The notes: generated from the sequence alone by a model not told the origin. Counted from the first letter of the stretch, positions 52,285 to 61,627 are shown. The stretch is DNA of 64,000 nucleotides from Bacillota bacterium (GCA_023436395.1 JAEZJJ010000033.1:124001-188000), one strand, 5' to 3'. A program made the numbers and translations.

Positions 52285-52947
52285 GTGAAAAGAAACGAAA
52301 TTTTAAAAAGGATATTGGTGTGGCTCATTGGAATAACTGTTCTTCAAATAGGTGTAGCGCTATTTTTGAGCTTAAGATTAGGTTCAGATGCCTTTACCGT
52401 GTTTACTCAAGGTATTGCAAGTAAGTTAGCTATTTCACCAGGAACAGCTAATAGATTATTAACATTTGTATTTTTGGGGATTATATTCATATTAGATAGA
52501 AAACAGATCCGAATAGGTACCTTTCTAGCTATAGTAAGTACAGGAATAATATTAGATGGCATTCTAAAGCTTATTGAACCTTTTAACATAGAGAATTATC
52601 ATGTTATAGCTAGAATGGTAATCCTTATTGCAGCTTGTATTATTATATGTATTGGTTTCCCTATTTTAAAAAGTTCAGAATTAGGGGTAGCCCCTAATGA
52701 TTTAATTTATTTAGGCATAATGAAAAAGTTAAAAAAATCTTACACTTCAATTCGTATGAGTATAGATGGTCTTTATCTTATTTTTGGGGGCATATTAGGA
52801 GGTGTTATAGGAATAGGTACAATTGTTTGTTTAGGGTTATTAGGCCCTTTAATGGACATGTTCTTTCCAAAGATAGAATCTCTTGTAAGTGCTTTTATTG
52901 ATACTTCACAAGAAAGTAATGAAAAGGTACCCAATAATCATATATAA
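52285..52947 (+). CDS. YczE/YyaS/YitT-like integral membrane protein
   Basis: A 220-residue protein with five or six membrane helices. RLGSDAFTVFTQGIASKLAISPGTANRLLTFVF, DGILKLIEPF and LGVAPNDLIYLGIMKKLKKSYTSIRMSIDGLYLIFGGILGGVIGIGTI are typical of the YczE/YitT-type membrane proteins in Firmicutes. Function in the family is poorly known. GTG start behind GGAGAGAG, 35 bases after polC, possibly co-transcribed with it. Confidence 0.75.
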   Translation: MKRNEILKRILVWLIGITVLQIGVALFLSLRLGSDAFTVFTQGIASKLAISPGTANRLLTFVFLGIIFILDRKQIRIGTFLAIVSTGIILDGILKLIEPFNIENYHVIARMVILIAACIIICIGFPILKSSELGVAPNDLIYLGIMKKLKKSYTSIRMSIDGLYLIFGGILGGVIGIGTIVCLGLLGPLMDMFFPKIESLVSAFIDTSQESNEKVPNNHI

Positions 52948-52984
52948 ATAATAAAATACACAAGTTATAAAGTTGGAGGAAGTA

Positions 52985-53497
52985 ATGAAAGAACAACAGA
53001 CAAAAGGTGAAATAGAAAGATTGAATTTTGCAGAAAAAGACTATGATTTGGATGGACTGATAAGATTAGCAGATTGTGAAGAAGCAGCACTCGTTTTTAC
53101 CTTTGAAGATGAAGAGGAAGAAAAGCATTATATGAATCGCTATGAATGTTTAGAACTTCATATGCCAATTGAACAAAAAATTAGGGTTATTCATCGTTAT
53201 TTAGAGATAGATGAAGCGCATGGTCTATTTATTTCTTTTGCTGTAATGTATGAAGGAAGACTAAAAGTTTTCAATGGAAGAAGAGAAAAAGTAAGAGAAG
53301 TAAATATGGGTGAACTAGAATTAGGGAATCATATGATTTATGGTATACTTATTAGGTATCAAGAAGGGCAGTATTTATTTGATGAGGTCGTTTATTTCGA
53401 TGGAGAAAATAAAAGTCATTCTTGGGCAGAGCATATAATAGATGCTGGAGAATTAACTTTTTTACTAAAAAGTTTGATTATGGATTTTGCAGATTAG
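52985..53497 (+). CDS. Acidic soluble protein of unknown function
   Basis: A 170-residue, Glu-rich soluble protein with no signal or membrane segment and no motif I recognise. Beta-rich patches (HRYLEIDEAHGLFISFAVMYEGR, NHMIYGILIRYQEGQYLFDEVVYF) suggest a compact alpha/beta domain. The ATG at 52985 was chosen because GGAGGA lies just before it; the in-frame TTG at 52973 overlaps that site. It follows the YczE-like gene by 37 bases and ends at a perfect terminator. Confidence 0.7.
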   Translation: MKEQQTKGEIERLNFAEKDYDLDGLIRLADCEEAALVFTFEDEEEEKHYMNRYECLELHMPIEQKIRVIHRYLEIDEAHGLFISFAVMYEGRLKVFNGRREKVREVNMGELELGNHMIYGILIRYQEGQYLFDEVVYFDGENKSHSWAEHIIDAGELTFLLKSLIMDFAD

Positions 53498-53545
53498 AAA
53501 AGAGTCAATCTTTAATTAAAACTTGATTAAAGATTGACTCTTTTT
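53498..53545 (+). terminator. Terminator before the EAL gene
   Basis: 19-base perfect arms 53498-53516 and 53526-53544 with a 9-base loop; T run at the end of the second arm. Confidence 0.88.
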
Positions 53546-53611
53546 GTTGTAATAAATTGAATTTAATAATAATATAGAATTATCTTCCTGGTAAGTAGGT
53601 GAAATAGGATA

Positions 53612-55885
53612 ATGACTAAAAGAGGAGTTTATAGAAATAAGATAATACCATTAGTGATAGTGAATTTAGTGATCATGTGTATTGTTGGCAGTCTATGTAT
53701 GGGTTACATTGTAAAAACTACTTTGAGTTTTTTTAAACAAGAATGTAGTAGTTATAATGGAACAGTAGATAAAATAGCAGATATTGTTTCAAAAGAGATA
53801 CAAAGCCAACAAAGTAAATTAGAAAGTTATGCAAGTCTAATGGGTAGCTATAAAAAGTTAGATAAGCAAGAAATACTTTTGTTTCTAAATAACACATATG
53901 AACAACATACTTTTAAATATCTAGGAGTAGCTAATGCAGAGGGAAAAGGATACTGGATATCAGGTAATAGTCTATTTTTAGAAAAAAAATGGTTAAATAC
54001 TTTTTTTATAGTAAAAGGACAAGAAATGCCGGAGATTTATGAAGGGCACATAGGAGAAGAGGATCTCATTTATGGTGTGCCTATTTACATCGGGGAACAG
54101 TATAAGGGAGTGATGCTTGGTGTTATAGATCAAAATAAGATAGTTCAATTGCTTTATAAAAGTACATTAGGTGAAAATATTGCATTGTACTTATTAGATA
54201 TAGAGAAAAATGTGTTAGGATGCTCACAGAAGGCAATCCAAGAGCTAAAGTATAATGAAATAAAAAAGAATACACTTTTTAAGGAACCAAATCAAGAAAT
54301 GTATATTGAAGTGTATAATGGGGAAAAAGAGCTATATAGCCTACAAGATACTAAAGTATCTCATTTAAAACGTTTTTTTATGGAATGGATAAGTGTTTTT
54401 GAAAAAAGTACTTCAGTATGGTATGAGAAATCAGTTTCTTTAAATGGGATAAAAGACTATAGTATTTTAATTAGTAAGAGTGTAGTACTATCGGATGAAA
54501 TGAAAGCATTTATAAAAGAGAATTTAAATATTATAGGTGTACTTAGTCTAGCATTTGTATTCCTTCTAGTACTTCTTAATATATCCCAAAATGTTTGTAA
54601 TCTTAGGCTTATAAAAGTGGCCTATGGAGATCCTATTACTGGACAAAAAAATTGGTATAAATTTAAAGAGGATGCTAAAAAGATTCTAAGTAGACGGAGA
54701 CAAAGAAAATATGCCGTTGTATGTTTAGATATAGATAAATTCAGGTTATTAATGGATATATATGGTCATGTTCAAACTGAAAACTTATTAGTTGTTGTAG
54801 CTATGTATTTAAAGAAAGCTTTATTAAAGAAAGAATTATTTGCAAGACATATAGAGGATCAATTTGTTCTTTTAATAACCTATGAAGATAAGGACTTATT
54901 AAGAGATAGACTTATTAAGTTAGATAAAGCTTTACAGAGCAAAATAATATTGAAAAATGTACATTTTTCTTATGGTATTTACCTCATTGATAACTACAAA
55001 TATTCTCTTAATCGTATGGTAACATATGCTTCATTAGCTAAAGATAGTGTAAAAGAACAGCGTGACTACCGTATAGCTTTTTTTGATGAGGGTATAAGAG
55101 ATAGATTACATAAAGAAAGTCAGATAGAAAGAGATATGGAAGACGCTCTTATTAATAAAGAATTTAGTGTGTATTTACAACCTAAATATCGTGCAGATGG
55201 TACTGAGATAGAGGGAGCGGAAGCATTGGCGAGATGGATTAGCCCTACAAAAGGCTTTATATCTCCTGGAGAATTTATCCCTATTTTTGAAAAAAATACT
55301 TTTATTAATAAATTAGATGAGTATATGTTAGAGGCAGTCTGTAAGTTACAACGTGAATGGTTAAATAAAGGAGAAAAACTTATTACTATTTCAGTTAACA
55401 TTTCACGTAAGCATTTAAATGACCCTTTTTTAGTAGAAAGTATATGTGCAATAGTAGATCGATATAGTTTACCTAGAGCATGTATTGAATTAGAATTGAC
55501 TGAAAGTGCATTTTTTGAAGATAAAAAGACTTTAGTGGAAACAGTAAATAGATTGAGGGAATTAGGATTTAAAGTATCTATGGATGATTTTGGTTCTGGC
55601 TATTCCTCCTTAAATTCTTTAAAGGATTTAGTTTTTGATACGGTTAAGTTAGATGGAGTATTCTTTAATGATGCTCATAATCCTGAAAGAAGTCGTATTG
55701 TAATTGAAGATACAATTGCCTTAGCAAAACATTTGGGTATTAAAATAGTTGCTGAAGGAATAGAGGAACAAGAACAAGCGCTATTTTTGAACGAAATAGG
55801 ATGTGACTTGATTCAAGGTTATTATTTTGCAAAACCAATGCCAGTTCAAGAATTTATGAAATTAATGGGATATAAGGTGGAATGA
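53612..55885 (+). CDS. Membrane c-di-GMP phosphodiesterase with degenerate GGDEF and intact EAL
   Basis: A 757-residue signalling protein. Helix at ~10-33, a Cache-like extracytoplasmic sensor (about 40-290), a second helix (about 305-325), then GGDEF and EAL domains. The GGDEF active site reads IEDQF (residues 414-418), so cyclase activity is unlikely. The EAL domain keeps its key residues: E537-A-L, the Asn in SVNIS, ELTES, MDDFGSG, VKLDG, AEGIE and QGYYF. It should therefore hydrolyse c-di-GMP in response to an external signal. It lies 91 bases upstream of the McrB-like gene with no obvious terminator between. Confidence 0.9.
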   Translation: MTKRGVYRNKIIPLVIVNLVIMCIVGSLCMGYIVKTTLSFFKQECSSYNGTVDKIADIVSKEIQSQQSKLESYASLMGSYKKLDKQEILLFLNNTYEQHTFKYLGVANAEGKGYWISGNSLFLEKKWLNTFFIVKGQEMPEIYEGHIGEEDLIYGVPIYIGEQYKGVMLGVIDQNKIVQLLYKSTLGENIALYLLDIEKNVLGCSQKAIQELKYNEIKKNTLFKEPNQEMYIEVYNGEKELYSLQDTKVSHLKRFFMEWISVFEKSTSVWYEKSVSLNGIKDYSILISKSVVLSDEMKAFIKENLNIIGVLSLAFVFLLVLLNISQNVCNLRLIKVAYGDPITGQKNWYKFKEDAKKILSRRRQRKYAVVCLDIDKFRLLMDIYGHVQTENLLVVVAMYLKKALLKKELFARHIEDQFVLLITYEDKDLLRDRLIKLDKALQSKIILKNVHFSYGIYLIDNYKYSLNRMVTYASLAKDSVKEQRDYRIAFFDEGIRDRLHKESQIERDMEDALINKEFSVYLQPKYRADGTEIEGAEALARWISPTKGFISPGEFIPIFEKNTFINKLDEYMLEAVCKLQREWLNKGEKLITISVNISRKHLNDPFLVESICAIVDRYSLPRACIELELTESAFFEDKKTLVETVNRLRELGFKVSMDDFGSGYSSLNSLKDLVFDTVKLDGVFFNDAHNPERSRIVIEDTIALAKHLGIKIVAEGIEEQEQALFLNEIGCDLIQGYYFAKPMPVQEFMKLMGYKVE

Positions 55886-55976
55886 TATGATTATTTACAT
55901 GAAGGCATAGAGAAGTAAACAAGCTATTATAAGCATAATAAGTAGGAACATATTTCATAGCAAAGGAGAAAGAAAA

Positions 55977-56945
55977 ATGAGAGAAGAAAATAATGAGTCA
56001 ATCTATGTGTCACCTTATGCTAAAAGTACCAATAAAAAAGTAGAGGTGGAATCAGTAGATCCTGTCTATATGGCAGTAAAGACAAACTATACAGCTGAAG
56101 ATTTCTTATCAGAAGCTTATATTTCAAAAGAGAAATATGTGCAAATGATTAAACGACTAGACCGTAAAAAAAATATTATTTTGCAAGGAGCTCCAGGGGT
56201 TGGTAAGACCTTTCTGGCTAAAAGACTTGCTTATTCTTTAATTGGTAAAAAAGATGATGACCGTGTGGCGATGATTCAGTTTCATCAAAATTATGCCTAT
56301 GAGGATTTTGTTATGGGCTTTAGACCTAATGAAACAGGAGGTTTTAATTTAGAAAAAGGGTTATTTTACACCTTTTGTCAAACTGCTAAGGATGATCCTG
56401 ATAATCCCTATTTTTTTATTATTGATGAAATTAACCGTGGCAACTTAAGTAAAATCTTTGGAGAACTTTTATTACTGATAGAGGCAGATAAAAGAGATAA
56501 GAAGTTTGCGATAGAGACCACTTACTCAAAAGAACGTTTTTATATTCCTAGTAATCTTTATATTATAGGTCTTATGAATACAGCAGATAGAAGTTTAGCT
56601 GTGATGGATTATGCACTACGTAGACGCTTTAGTTTTATTGAGATTGATCCAGCTTTTGGAGGGAATTTTAATCGTTATATGGAGGGATTTGCTCATACAA
56701 AGCTCTCAAGTATTGTTAGTGTCATTATGCAAATTAATGATGCCATTACTCAAGATGAATCATTGGGAAGAGGATTTCGAATAGGACATAGTTATTTTGC
56801 TGATTTAGAAGATGGTAGTGATGAAGAGCTTTATGAAATTATAGAATGTGAAATAGTTCCTTTATTAGAAGAATATTGGGGAGAAAATTATGAGAAGTTT
56901 TCTACATATGTAAAGATGTTAAGAGGGGTATTACAAAATGTATAA
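55977..56945 (+). CDS. McrB-like AAA+ GTPase motor
   Basis: A 322-residue protein with the complete McrB motor motifs: Walker A GAPGVGKT (residues 71-78), Walker B FIIDEINRGNLSKIFGEL (D150, E151) and the McrB guanine-binding signature MNTADRSL (200-207), followed by ALRRRF with the arginine-finger segment. In E. coli McrB an N-terminal methylcytosine-reading domain precedes the motor; here only about 60 residues do, with no recognisable DNA-binding domain. The pair overlaps its McrC-like partner by 8 bases. The ATG follows AAGGAGAAAG. Confidence 0.9.
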   Translation: MREENNESIYVSPYAKSTNKKVEVESVDPVYMAVKTNYTAEDFLSEAYISKEKYVQMIKRLDRKKNIILQGAPGVGKTFLAKRLAYSLIGKKDDDRVAMIQFHQNYAYEDFVMGFRPNETGGFNLEKGLFYTFCQTAKDDPDNPYFFIIDEINRGNLSKIFGELLLLIEADKRDKKFAIETTYSKERFYIPSNLYIIGLMNTADRSLAVMDYALRRRFSFIEIDPAFGGNFNRYMEGFAHTKLSSIVSVIMQINDAITQDESLGRGFRIGHSYFADLEDGSDEELYEIIECEIVPLLEEYWGENYEKFSTYVKMLRGVLQNV

Positions 56946-57942
56946 AAATGAAGAGGAGCTATATATATCTCCGATTAATTTATATCATATGATGTGTTAT
57001 AGCTTTCGCGATTTAAAAAGCATAACACCTGAAGAATTAGGGGAAAAAGCCTTTTCAAAAATAGAGATCATGTTATCTACGATATTAATGCATGGGATTA
57101 CAAGGCAATTTAGAAGAGGACTTTATAAAGAATATGTTGAAAAAGAAGGATTATTACCTGTACTTAGAGGAAAGATTGATATTCAAGAAACCATTCGGCT
57201 AAAAACACAAGTGAGTAGGCAAATTTATTGTCATTATGAAGAGTTTAGTGAAGATAATATTTATAATCAAGTTTTAAAGGCTCTATGTCTACTTATCTTG
57301 CAAAGAGGGCGTATAGATATTTTAGAACGTAAGCAGTTTAAGAGACTTCTGATCTCTTTTCATAAAGTAAAGGACATTTCTTTAGATTGTGTTTCATGGG
57401 GAAAATTAAGTTATGAAAAAAATAAATTTCATTATAAAATGTTGCTTCAAATGGGGTATATAATTTTCAAAGGAATTCATACGGATCCAGTACAAGGGGT
57501 GAGATATTTAGATGAAGGGATTTTTGAGCGATTTTATAAAAACTTTATTGGGTGTTTTTTTGCATTGGAATGCGATAATATTAGAGTAAGTTATGAGAAG
57601 ATAGCAGATCATGAAGAAGTAGCAAGTGATATTATATTACATCGAGAAGAAGGGTTATTGATACATACTTATCTTAATCCAGACTCAAACAATCAGTTAG
57701 ATGTATCACATCAAAAAACAGTAATAGTCAAGGAGATAAAAAAGATGCTCCTCACATTACAAGGGAATAATAATATGTTACGGGGAATCGTGAAGGGAGT
57801 ATTACTTTATCCATCCTTTGAAACTAATCCAATACAAGTATATCAATTTGAAAAGTATAGCATTTATGTGAAAGCTATTGATTTAAGACAATCAATAACA
57901 TATATTAAAAATGAGTTAAAAGAAATAAGTCAATTAGTCTAA
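56938..57942 (+). CDS. McrC-like protein with altered nuclease residues
   Basis: A 334-residue McrC-family protein. It begins YISPINLYHMMCYSFRDL, as these proteins do, and has the LRGKIDIQETIR segment. In active McrC the PD-(D/E)xK site reads PD(I/V)xL...IIDTKY. Here it reads SDIILHREEGLLIHTYLN: D231 is kept, but the second Asp is H243 and the Lys is Y245. Cleavage by the normal mechanism is therefore unlikely. McrC also stimulates the McrB GTPase, which could still work. The overlap with mcrB (8 bases) shows tight coupling. A restriction role is not supported as it stands. Confidence 0.88.
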   Translation: MYKNEEELYISPINLYHMMCYSFRDLKSITPEELGEKAFSKIEIMLSTILMHGITRQFRRGLYKEYVEKEGLLPVLRGKIDIQETIRLKTQVSRQIYCHYEEFSEDNIYNQVLKALCLLILQRGRIDILERKQFKRLLISFHKVKDISLDCVSWGKLSYEKNKFHYKMLLQMGYIIFKGIHTDPVQGVRYLDEGIFERFYKNFIGCFFALECDNIRVSYEKIADHEEVASDIILHREEGLLIHTYLNPDSNNQLDVSHQKTVIVKEIKKMLLTLQGNNNMLRGIVKGVLLYPSFETNPIQVYQFEKYSIYVKAIDLRQSITYIKNELKEISQLV

Positions 57943-58104
57943 AAGAGACAGATTATTTATAGAAATAAATTTGTGAATTTTATTACACAATTTTATTCAT
58001 TTTATAAGTCAAAGTAGGGTATATAGAGCAATAAAAAAATGAAGATAATAGGTAATTTCTAGAGAAATAGTACATACTAGAAATAAAGGTTAAGGAGGAA
58101 AACT

Positions 58105-58944
58105 ATGACGGGTAGGCTAAAACTCCATCTCAAGAGGATTACTATAGTGGTACTATTAGTTTTAAGTGTAAGTGCCTTTTACCGTGGGTTAATTGTTAAA
58201 AAATATATAATTAAAACGACTAAGATTAATGAAGGAACATCTATCCGTTTAGTTGCATTAGCAGATTTACACAATCATATTTATGGAAATAATCAGCAAG
58301 ATTTAATTAATAAAATCATCGAGCTAAGACCTGATATAATTGTAATGGTGGGAGATATGATTGATGATGAAGTACCTATCACCGGCGTGGACTTACTTTT
58401 AAAAGGACTTCAGAAAGTGGCTCCTATGTATTATGTAACAGGGAATCACGAGTATTGGTCTGGTTATATACAGGATATTAAACGATATATGGAAAGTTAT
58501 CATGTAACCGTTTTGGAAAAAGAGTATAATAGGCTTGAAGTAAAGGGGAGTCAGCTTATTTTAGCAGGAATAGATGATATAGCAGGATTTGATAATGAAA
58601 AAATGTGGGCACTAGAAGCAAAAGATTCATTTGACTCGTTGTGGAAAGAGACAGACTATAAAGTTCTTCTATCACATAGACCAGAGCAAGTGGCTCTTTA
58701 TAAAGAACTTCCTTTTGATTTAATCATTTCAGGGCATACGCATGGGGGAATTATTCGTATCCCTTATTTATGCAATGGTTTTGTGGCTGCAGATCAAAAA
58801 CTTTTTCCTAAGTATGTAGGGGGATTATATAGAGAAGAAGGGTTTAATTTAGTTGTAAGCAGAGGTTTATCAGCGGAAGTTTTTCCTCCTCGTTTATTTA
58901 ATCCACCAGAAGTTACAGTCATTGATTTAATAGGTAGAGAATAG
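58105..58944 (+). CDS. Membrane-anchored calcineurin-like phosphoesterase (YkuE-like)
   Basis: A 279-residue metallophosphoesterase with an N-terminal membrane anchor (residues ~10-28) and the motifs ALADLHNHI (D and H ligands), MVGDMIDDE, YVTGNHEYW and LIISGHTHGGIIRIP. Related proteins (YkuE) act outside the membrane on lipids or cell-wall intermediates. It is 162 bases downstream of the McrC-like gene without a clear terminator between, so co-transcription is possible but not shown. AAGGAGG precedes the ATG. Confidence 0.85.
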   Translation: MTGRLKLHLKRITIVVLLVLSVSAFYRGLIVKKYIIKTTKINEGTSIRLVALADLHNHIYGNNQQDLINKIIELRPDIIVMVGDMIDDEVPITGVDLLLKGLQKVAPMYYVTGNHEYWSGYIQDIKRYMESYHVTVLEKEYNRLEVKGSQLILAGIDDIAGFDNEKMWALEAKDSFDSLWKETDYKVLLSHRPEQVALYKELPFDLIISGHTHGGIIRIPYLCNGFVAADQKLFPKYVGGLYREEGFNLVVSRGLSAEVFPPRLFNPPEVTVIDLIGRE

Positions 58945-58959
58945 GGTATTCTGAAGTAT

Positions 58960-58988
58960 TTGACTTTTTTTGTAATATGACATATGAT
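58960..58988 (+). promoter_or_regulatory. Promoter for the small membrane protein
   Basis: TTGACT at 58960-58965, 17-base spacer, TATGAT at 58983-58988. Confidence 0.6.
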
Positions 58989-59020
58989 AGGCTAATAATA
59001 GGGAATTAGGGGGGATTTAG

Positions 59021-59359
59021 ATGGAAGATGAAAGAGAAGGTGGTAAAAGTAAATGGGGAAATAATTACCTCATTAAAGTATTAAAATCTTTAGGTATTAT
59101 GCATCTTATTGTATTTGTAATGATGATTTTATGTGATGTCATTGTCTTATTACCAGCGCATATTAAATGGTCTATTGATATGACAAGTAAACTCATTAAT
59201 ATTTTAAGTAATGGTAATGAAGATTATAAGGCATTTTTCTGGGCATTTTTAATAGCAACCTTAATTACTTTAGTTGTAATTTGGATAATAAGTAAGGTTT
59301 TAGAATATAGGAGAATAAAAAAAGAACGAGCGGGGTATTCATTAACCCAAGAACAATAG
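59021..59359 (+). CDS. Small two-helix membrane protein, unknown function
   Basis: A 112-residue protein with a hydrophilic N terminus, two membrane helices (about 28-46 and 73-93) and a basic C-terminal tail. The first helix is preceded by KSLGIMH and followed by PAHIKWSID; no family is recognised. The start is an ATG behind GGGGGGA. It has its own promoter and lies between the phosphoesterase and a doubtful frame. Confidence 0.6.
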   Translation: MEDEREGGKSKWGNNYLIKVLKSLGIMHLIVFVMMILCDVIVLLPAHIKWSIDMTSKLINILSNGNEDYKAFFWAFLIATLITLVVIWIISKVLEYRRIKKERAGYSLTQEQ

Positions 59360-59373
59360 TCTTTGGGGTTCTT

Positions 59374-59586
59374 ATGACCTTATGGAGAGAAGATTTTATT
59401 GATACGTCTTACAGTAAATCTCTTTCTATTATGGATTTTAATAAGTTTTGGGATGTTATCAACTCCTATGCGAAGAATAAGCTCTTTTTGTACATAACTT
59501 ACGGGTCTAATTGTACTTATACTAATGATAGTCCCTTTTTCTTTGAAAATGAGTTCTCTGAGTTTAGCCTAGAATATATCGTTTAG
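59374..59586 (+). CDS. Doubtful 70-codon frame
   Basis: An ATG frame rich in F, Y, N and S (IMDFNKFWDVINSYAKNKLF) follows the previous stop by 14 bases with no real ribosome site (GGGGTTCTT). No hydrophobic core or family is visible, so it may not be translated or may be a remnant. The 228 bases after it to the HD-GYP gene are AT-rich with no structure I can support. Confidence 0.25.
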   Translation: MTLWREDFIDTSYSKSLSIMDFNKFWDVINSYAKNKLFLYITYGSNCTYTNDSPFFFENEFSEFSLEYIV

Positions 59587-59817
59587 AAATAATCCCTATA
59601 AATTGATTAGCATCCATTGAGGGTAAGAAAAGAAGGGTTTGTTAACATAATTATAACCTCTTGGACTTATTATACTATTAATTTTATCTAAAGAACAATA
59701 AAAAATAGGATAAATAATATATAATTAATAAAGAGTATAAAATTTGATGATAGTATATTGAAAAATTAATTTAATTTGATATATTAATATAAAAAAGATA
59801 TAAACTGAGGGGAAATG

Positions 59818-60876
59818 ATGAGTAGAATATTAAGTGTTGATAAAACAGAAATTGGTATGATTATTGATAAACCTATTTATAGGAATAATGGTGTTTTATT
59901 AATTCCAAGTGATACAGTGATAACAACAAGGGTAAAGCAACTTTTGACAGAATATTATATTGAATATGTAGAAGTGCAAGAAAATCAAGTACCACTAATG
60001 GATACTTCTAAAAGTGTAATTAAAGAGACAAAGGCATTTAAAACTTTTAACAAAGAAATCCTATCAGCAACAGAACATTTAAAAGATAGTTTATCCAGTT
60101 TAGTTAGTGAAGATAATGGTATTAATGTGCAAAAATTAGGAGAACAGGTATTTAGTTTATTTAATACGGCAGAAACAACCATACAATTACTAGATATGAT
60201 GTATTGTATGAGGGACTATGATGATTTAACCTATACACATAGTGTCAATGTTGCATTAATGTGCCAAATAATGGGGGAATGGTTAAAATTAAGTTCAGAA
60301 GATAAAAAGGTTTTAGTTTTATGTGGATTACTTCATGATGTAGGGAAAATGGATATTCCTCAGTCTATTATGACGAAACAAGGCAAATTGACTGAAGATG
60401 AAATGAATATTATTAAAGAACATCCAGTTAAAAGTTATAACATATTGGAGAATCAAGACTTAGATGATCGTATTAAAGAGACTGCATATATGCACCATGA
60501 AAAATGTGATGGGTCTGGCTATCCAAAGGGACTTAAGGGAAATGAAATTAGCGAATTTGCAAAAATTGTAACTATTATAGATGTTTATGATGCGATGACA
60601 GCAGATCGCGTTTATAGGAAAGGCTTATGTCCTTTTAAAGTAGTAGAAACACTTATTGCAGAAGGGTATGACAAGTATGACCCCAAATACCTTCTTCTGT
60701 TTTTAGAACGTATTACTGAAACGTATATTAATAAATATGTTCACTTAAGCAATGGACTAACGGGGAAAATTGTTTTGATTAATAAAAATGATATAGCTCA
60801 CCCGGTAATTCAAATTGGTGAGAAATACATAGATTTATCAAAAAATAAAAATATTAGTATTGAAGTCGTACTATAG
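59818..60876 (+). CDS. HD-GYP-domain c-di-GMP phosphodiesterase
   Basis: A 352-residue soluble protein. Residues ~130-290 are an HD-GYP domain: LCGLLHDVGKMDIP (H173, D174), HPVKSYNIL and HHEKCDGSGYP (H226, H227, D231, GYP 234-236). All metal ligands and the GYP triplet are present, so it likely hydrolyses c-di-GMP to GMP. The N-terminal ~120 residues contain a small domain common in DUF3391-like HD-GYP proteins. The start at 59818 was preferred to 59815 for its spacing from GAGGGG. It is the second c-di-GMP phosphodiesterase within 7 kb. Confidence 0.9.
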   Translation: MSRILSVDKTEIGMIIDKPIYRNNGVLLIPSDTVITTRVKQLLTEYYIEYVEVQENQVPLMDTSKSVIKETKAFKTFNKEILSATEHLKDSLSSLVSEDNGINVQKLGEQVFSLFNTAETTIQLLDMMYCMRDYDDLTYTHSVNVALMCQIMGEWLKLSSEDKKVLVLCGLLHDVGKMDIPQSIMTKQGKLTEDEMNIIKEHPVKSYNILENQDLDDRIKETAYMHHEKCDGSGYPKGLKGNEISEFAKIVTIIDVYDAMTADRVYRKGLCPFKVVETLIAEGYDKYDPKYLLLFLERITETYINKYVHLSNGLTGKIVLINKNDIAHPVIQIGEKYIDLSKNKNISIEVVL

Positions 60877-60882
60877 TATGGA

Positions 60883-60925
60883 AACACATCTCTAATGTTA
60901 TGAAATGACATAGAGATGTGTTTTG
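60883..60925 (+). terminator. Terminator after the HD-GYP gene
   Basis: AACACATCTCTA with TAGAGATGTGTT, extended by TGT/ACA with one bulged base, then TTTTG. Confidence 0.75.
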
Positions 60926-61012
60926 TAAAGAATATTTAAAAGATAATTTGACTAAGAATAGTTAAAATTATTGAGTTATTTCTTGAGAAGTAGTGAATTA
61001 AAATGATATCGA

Positions 61013-61085
<73 letters not shown>

Positions 61086-61135
61086 TTAATGGAGTAACCA
61101 TTGACTCTATTTAGATGGTTATCTTTTAGAGAAAA

Positions 61136-61402
61136 TTGTTTTATAACTTAGTAATTGGTTTCTTAATTGGTATGACAGATGGATTTGCTATTCACGTAGC
61201 AAAGGATTTTGGAGTAAAAGATTTTATAGCAGTTCGAAAAAGTATAGCAAGTATGTTGAGTCTTGGTATTATAATTGCTGTGTGTTTAACAATTATAAGT
61301 GTAGGATATTTAGAAACTATTCTTAAGCTACTAAATATGAAAGAAGAATTTATGGTTCAGGGGATAATTTACATAAGAGTTATTTTATCTTCTTATTATT
61401 AA
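61136..61402 (+). pseudogene. Truncated MATE efflux protein remnant
   Basis: An 88-codon frame beginning at a TTG with no ribosome site encodes a hydrophobic sequence with the MATE-family pattern GFAIHVAKDFGVKDF, LSLGIIIAVCLTIISVGYLE and ILKLLNMKEEFMVQGIIYIRVIL. Complete MATE proteins have about 450 residues and 12 helices; only about three helices remain and the N-terminal helix is missing. It sits 50 bases after tRNA-Ala, so it is a decayed gene fragment rather than a functional transporter. Confidence 0.75.
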
Positions 61403-61500
61403 ATTAGTTAATAATCCATTGTTTAAATCATATAAAAAGAGTAGTATATGATAATGGAAAAGAAGCATATTTTATGAAGTTTTATATAGGATAATTAAGT

Positions 61501-61534
61501 GAGATTACATGTAATGAGGTGTAATCTCTTTTTA
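61501..61534 (+). terminator. Terminator upstream of the kinase gene
   Basis: GAGATTACA (61501-61509) and TGTAATCTC (61520-61528) arms with a 10-base loop, then five T. Confidence 0.8.
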
Positions 61535-61627
61535 TATGAATAAAAAGAAGTGAATTTTATTGATAAATTGTAATAAAATAAAAAAATATAGTATAATAAA
61601 ATAAAAATATTATTAGGAGGGAAAGTC

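Noticed and set aside
59374..59586. A 70-codon frame that might be a small protein
   Set aside because: It lacks a ribosome site, has no recognisable domain and a biased composition; I list it only as a doubtful feature and do not rate it as a finding.
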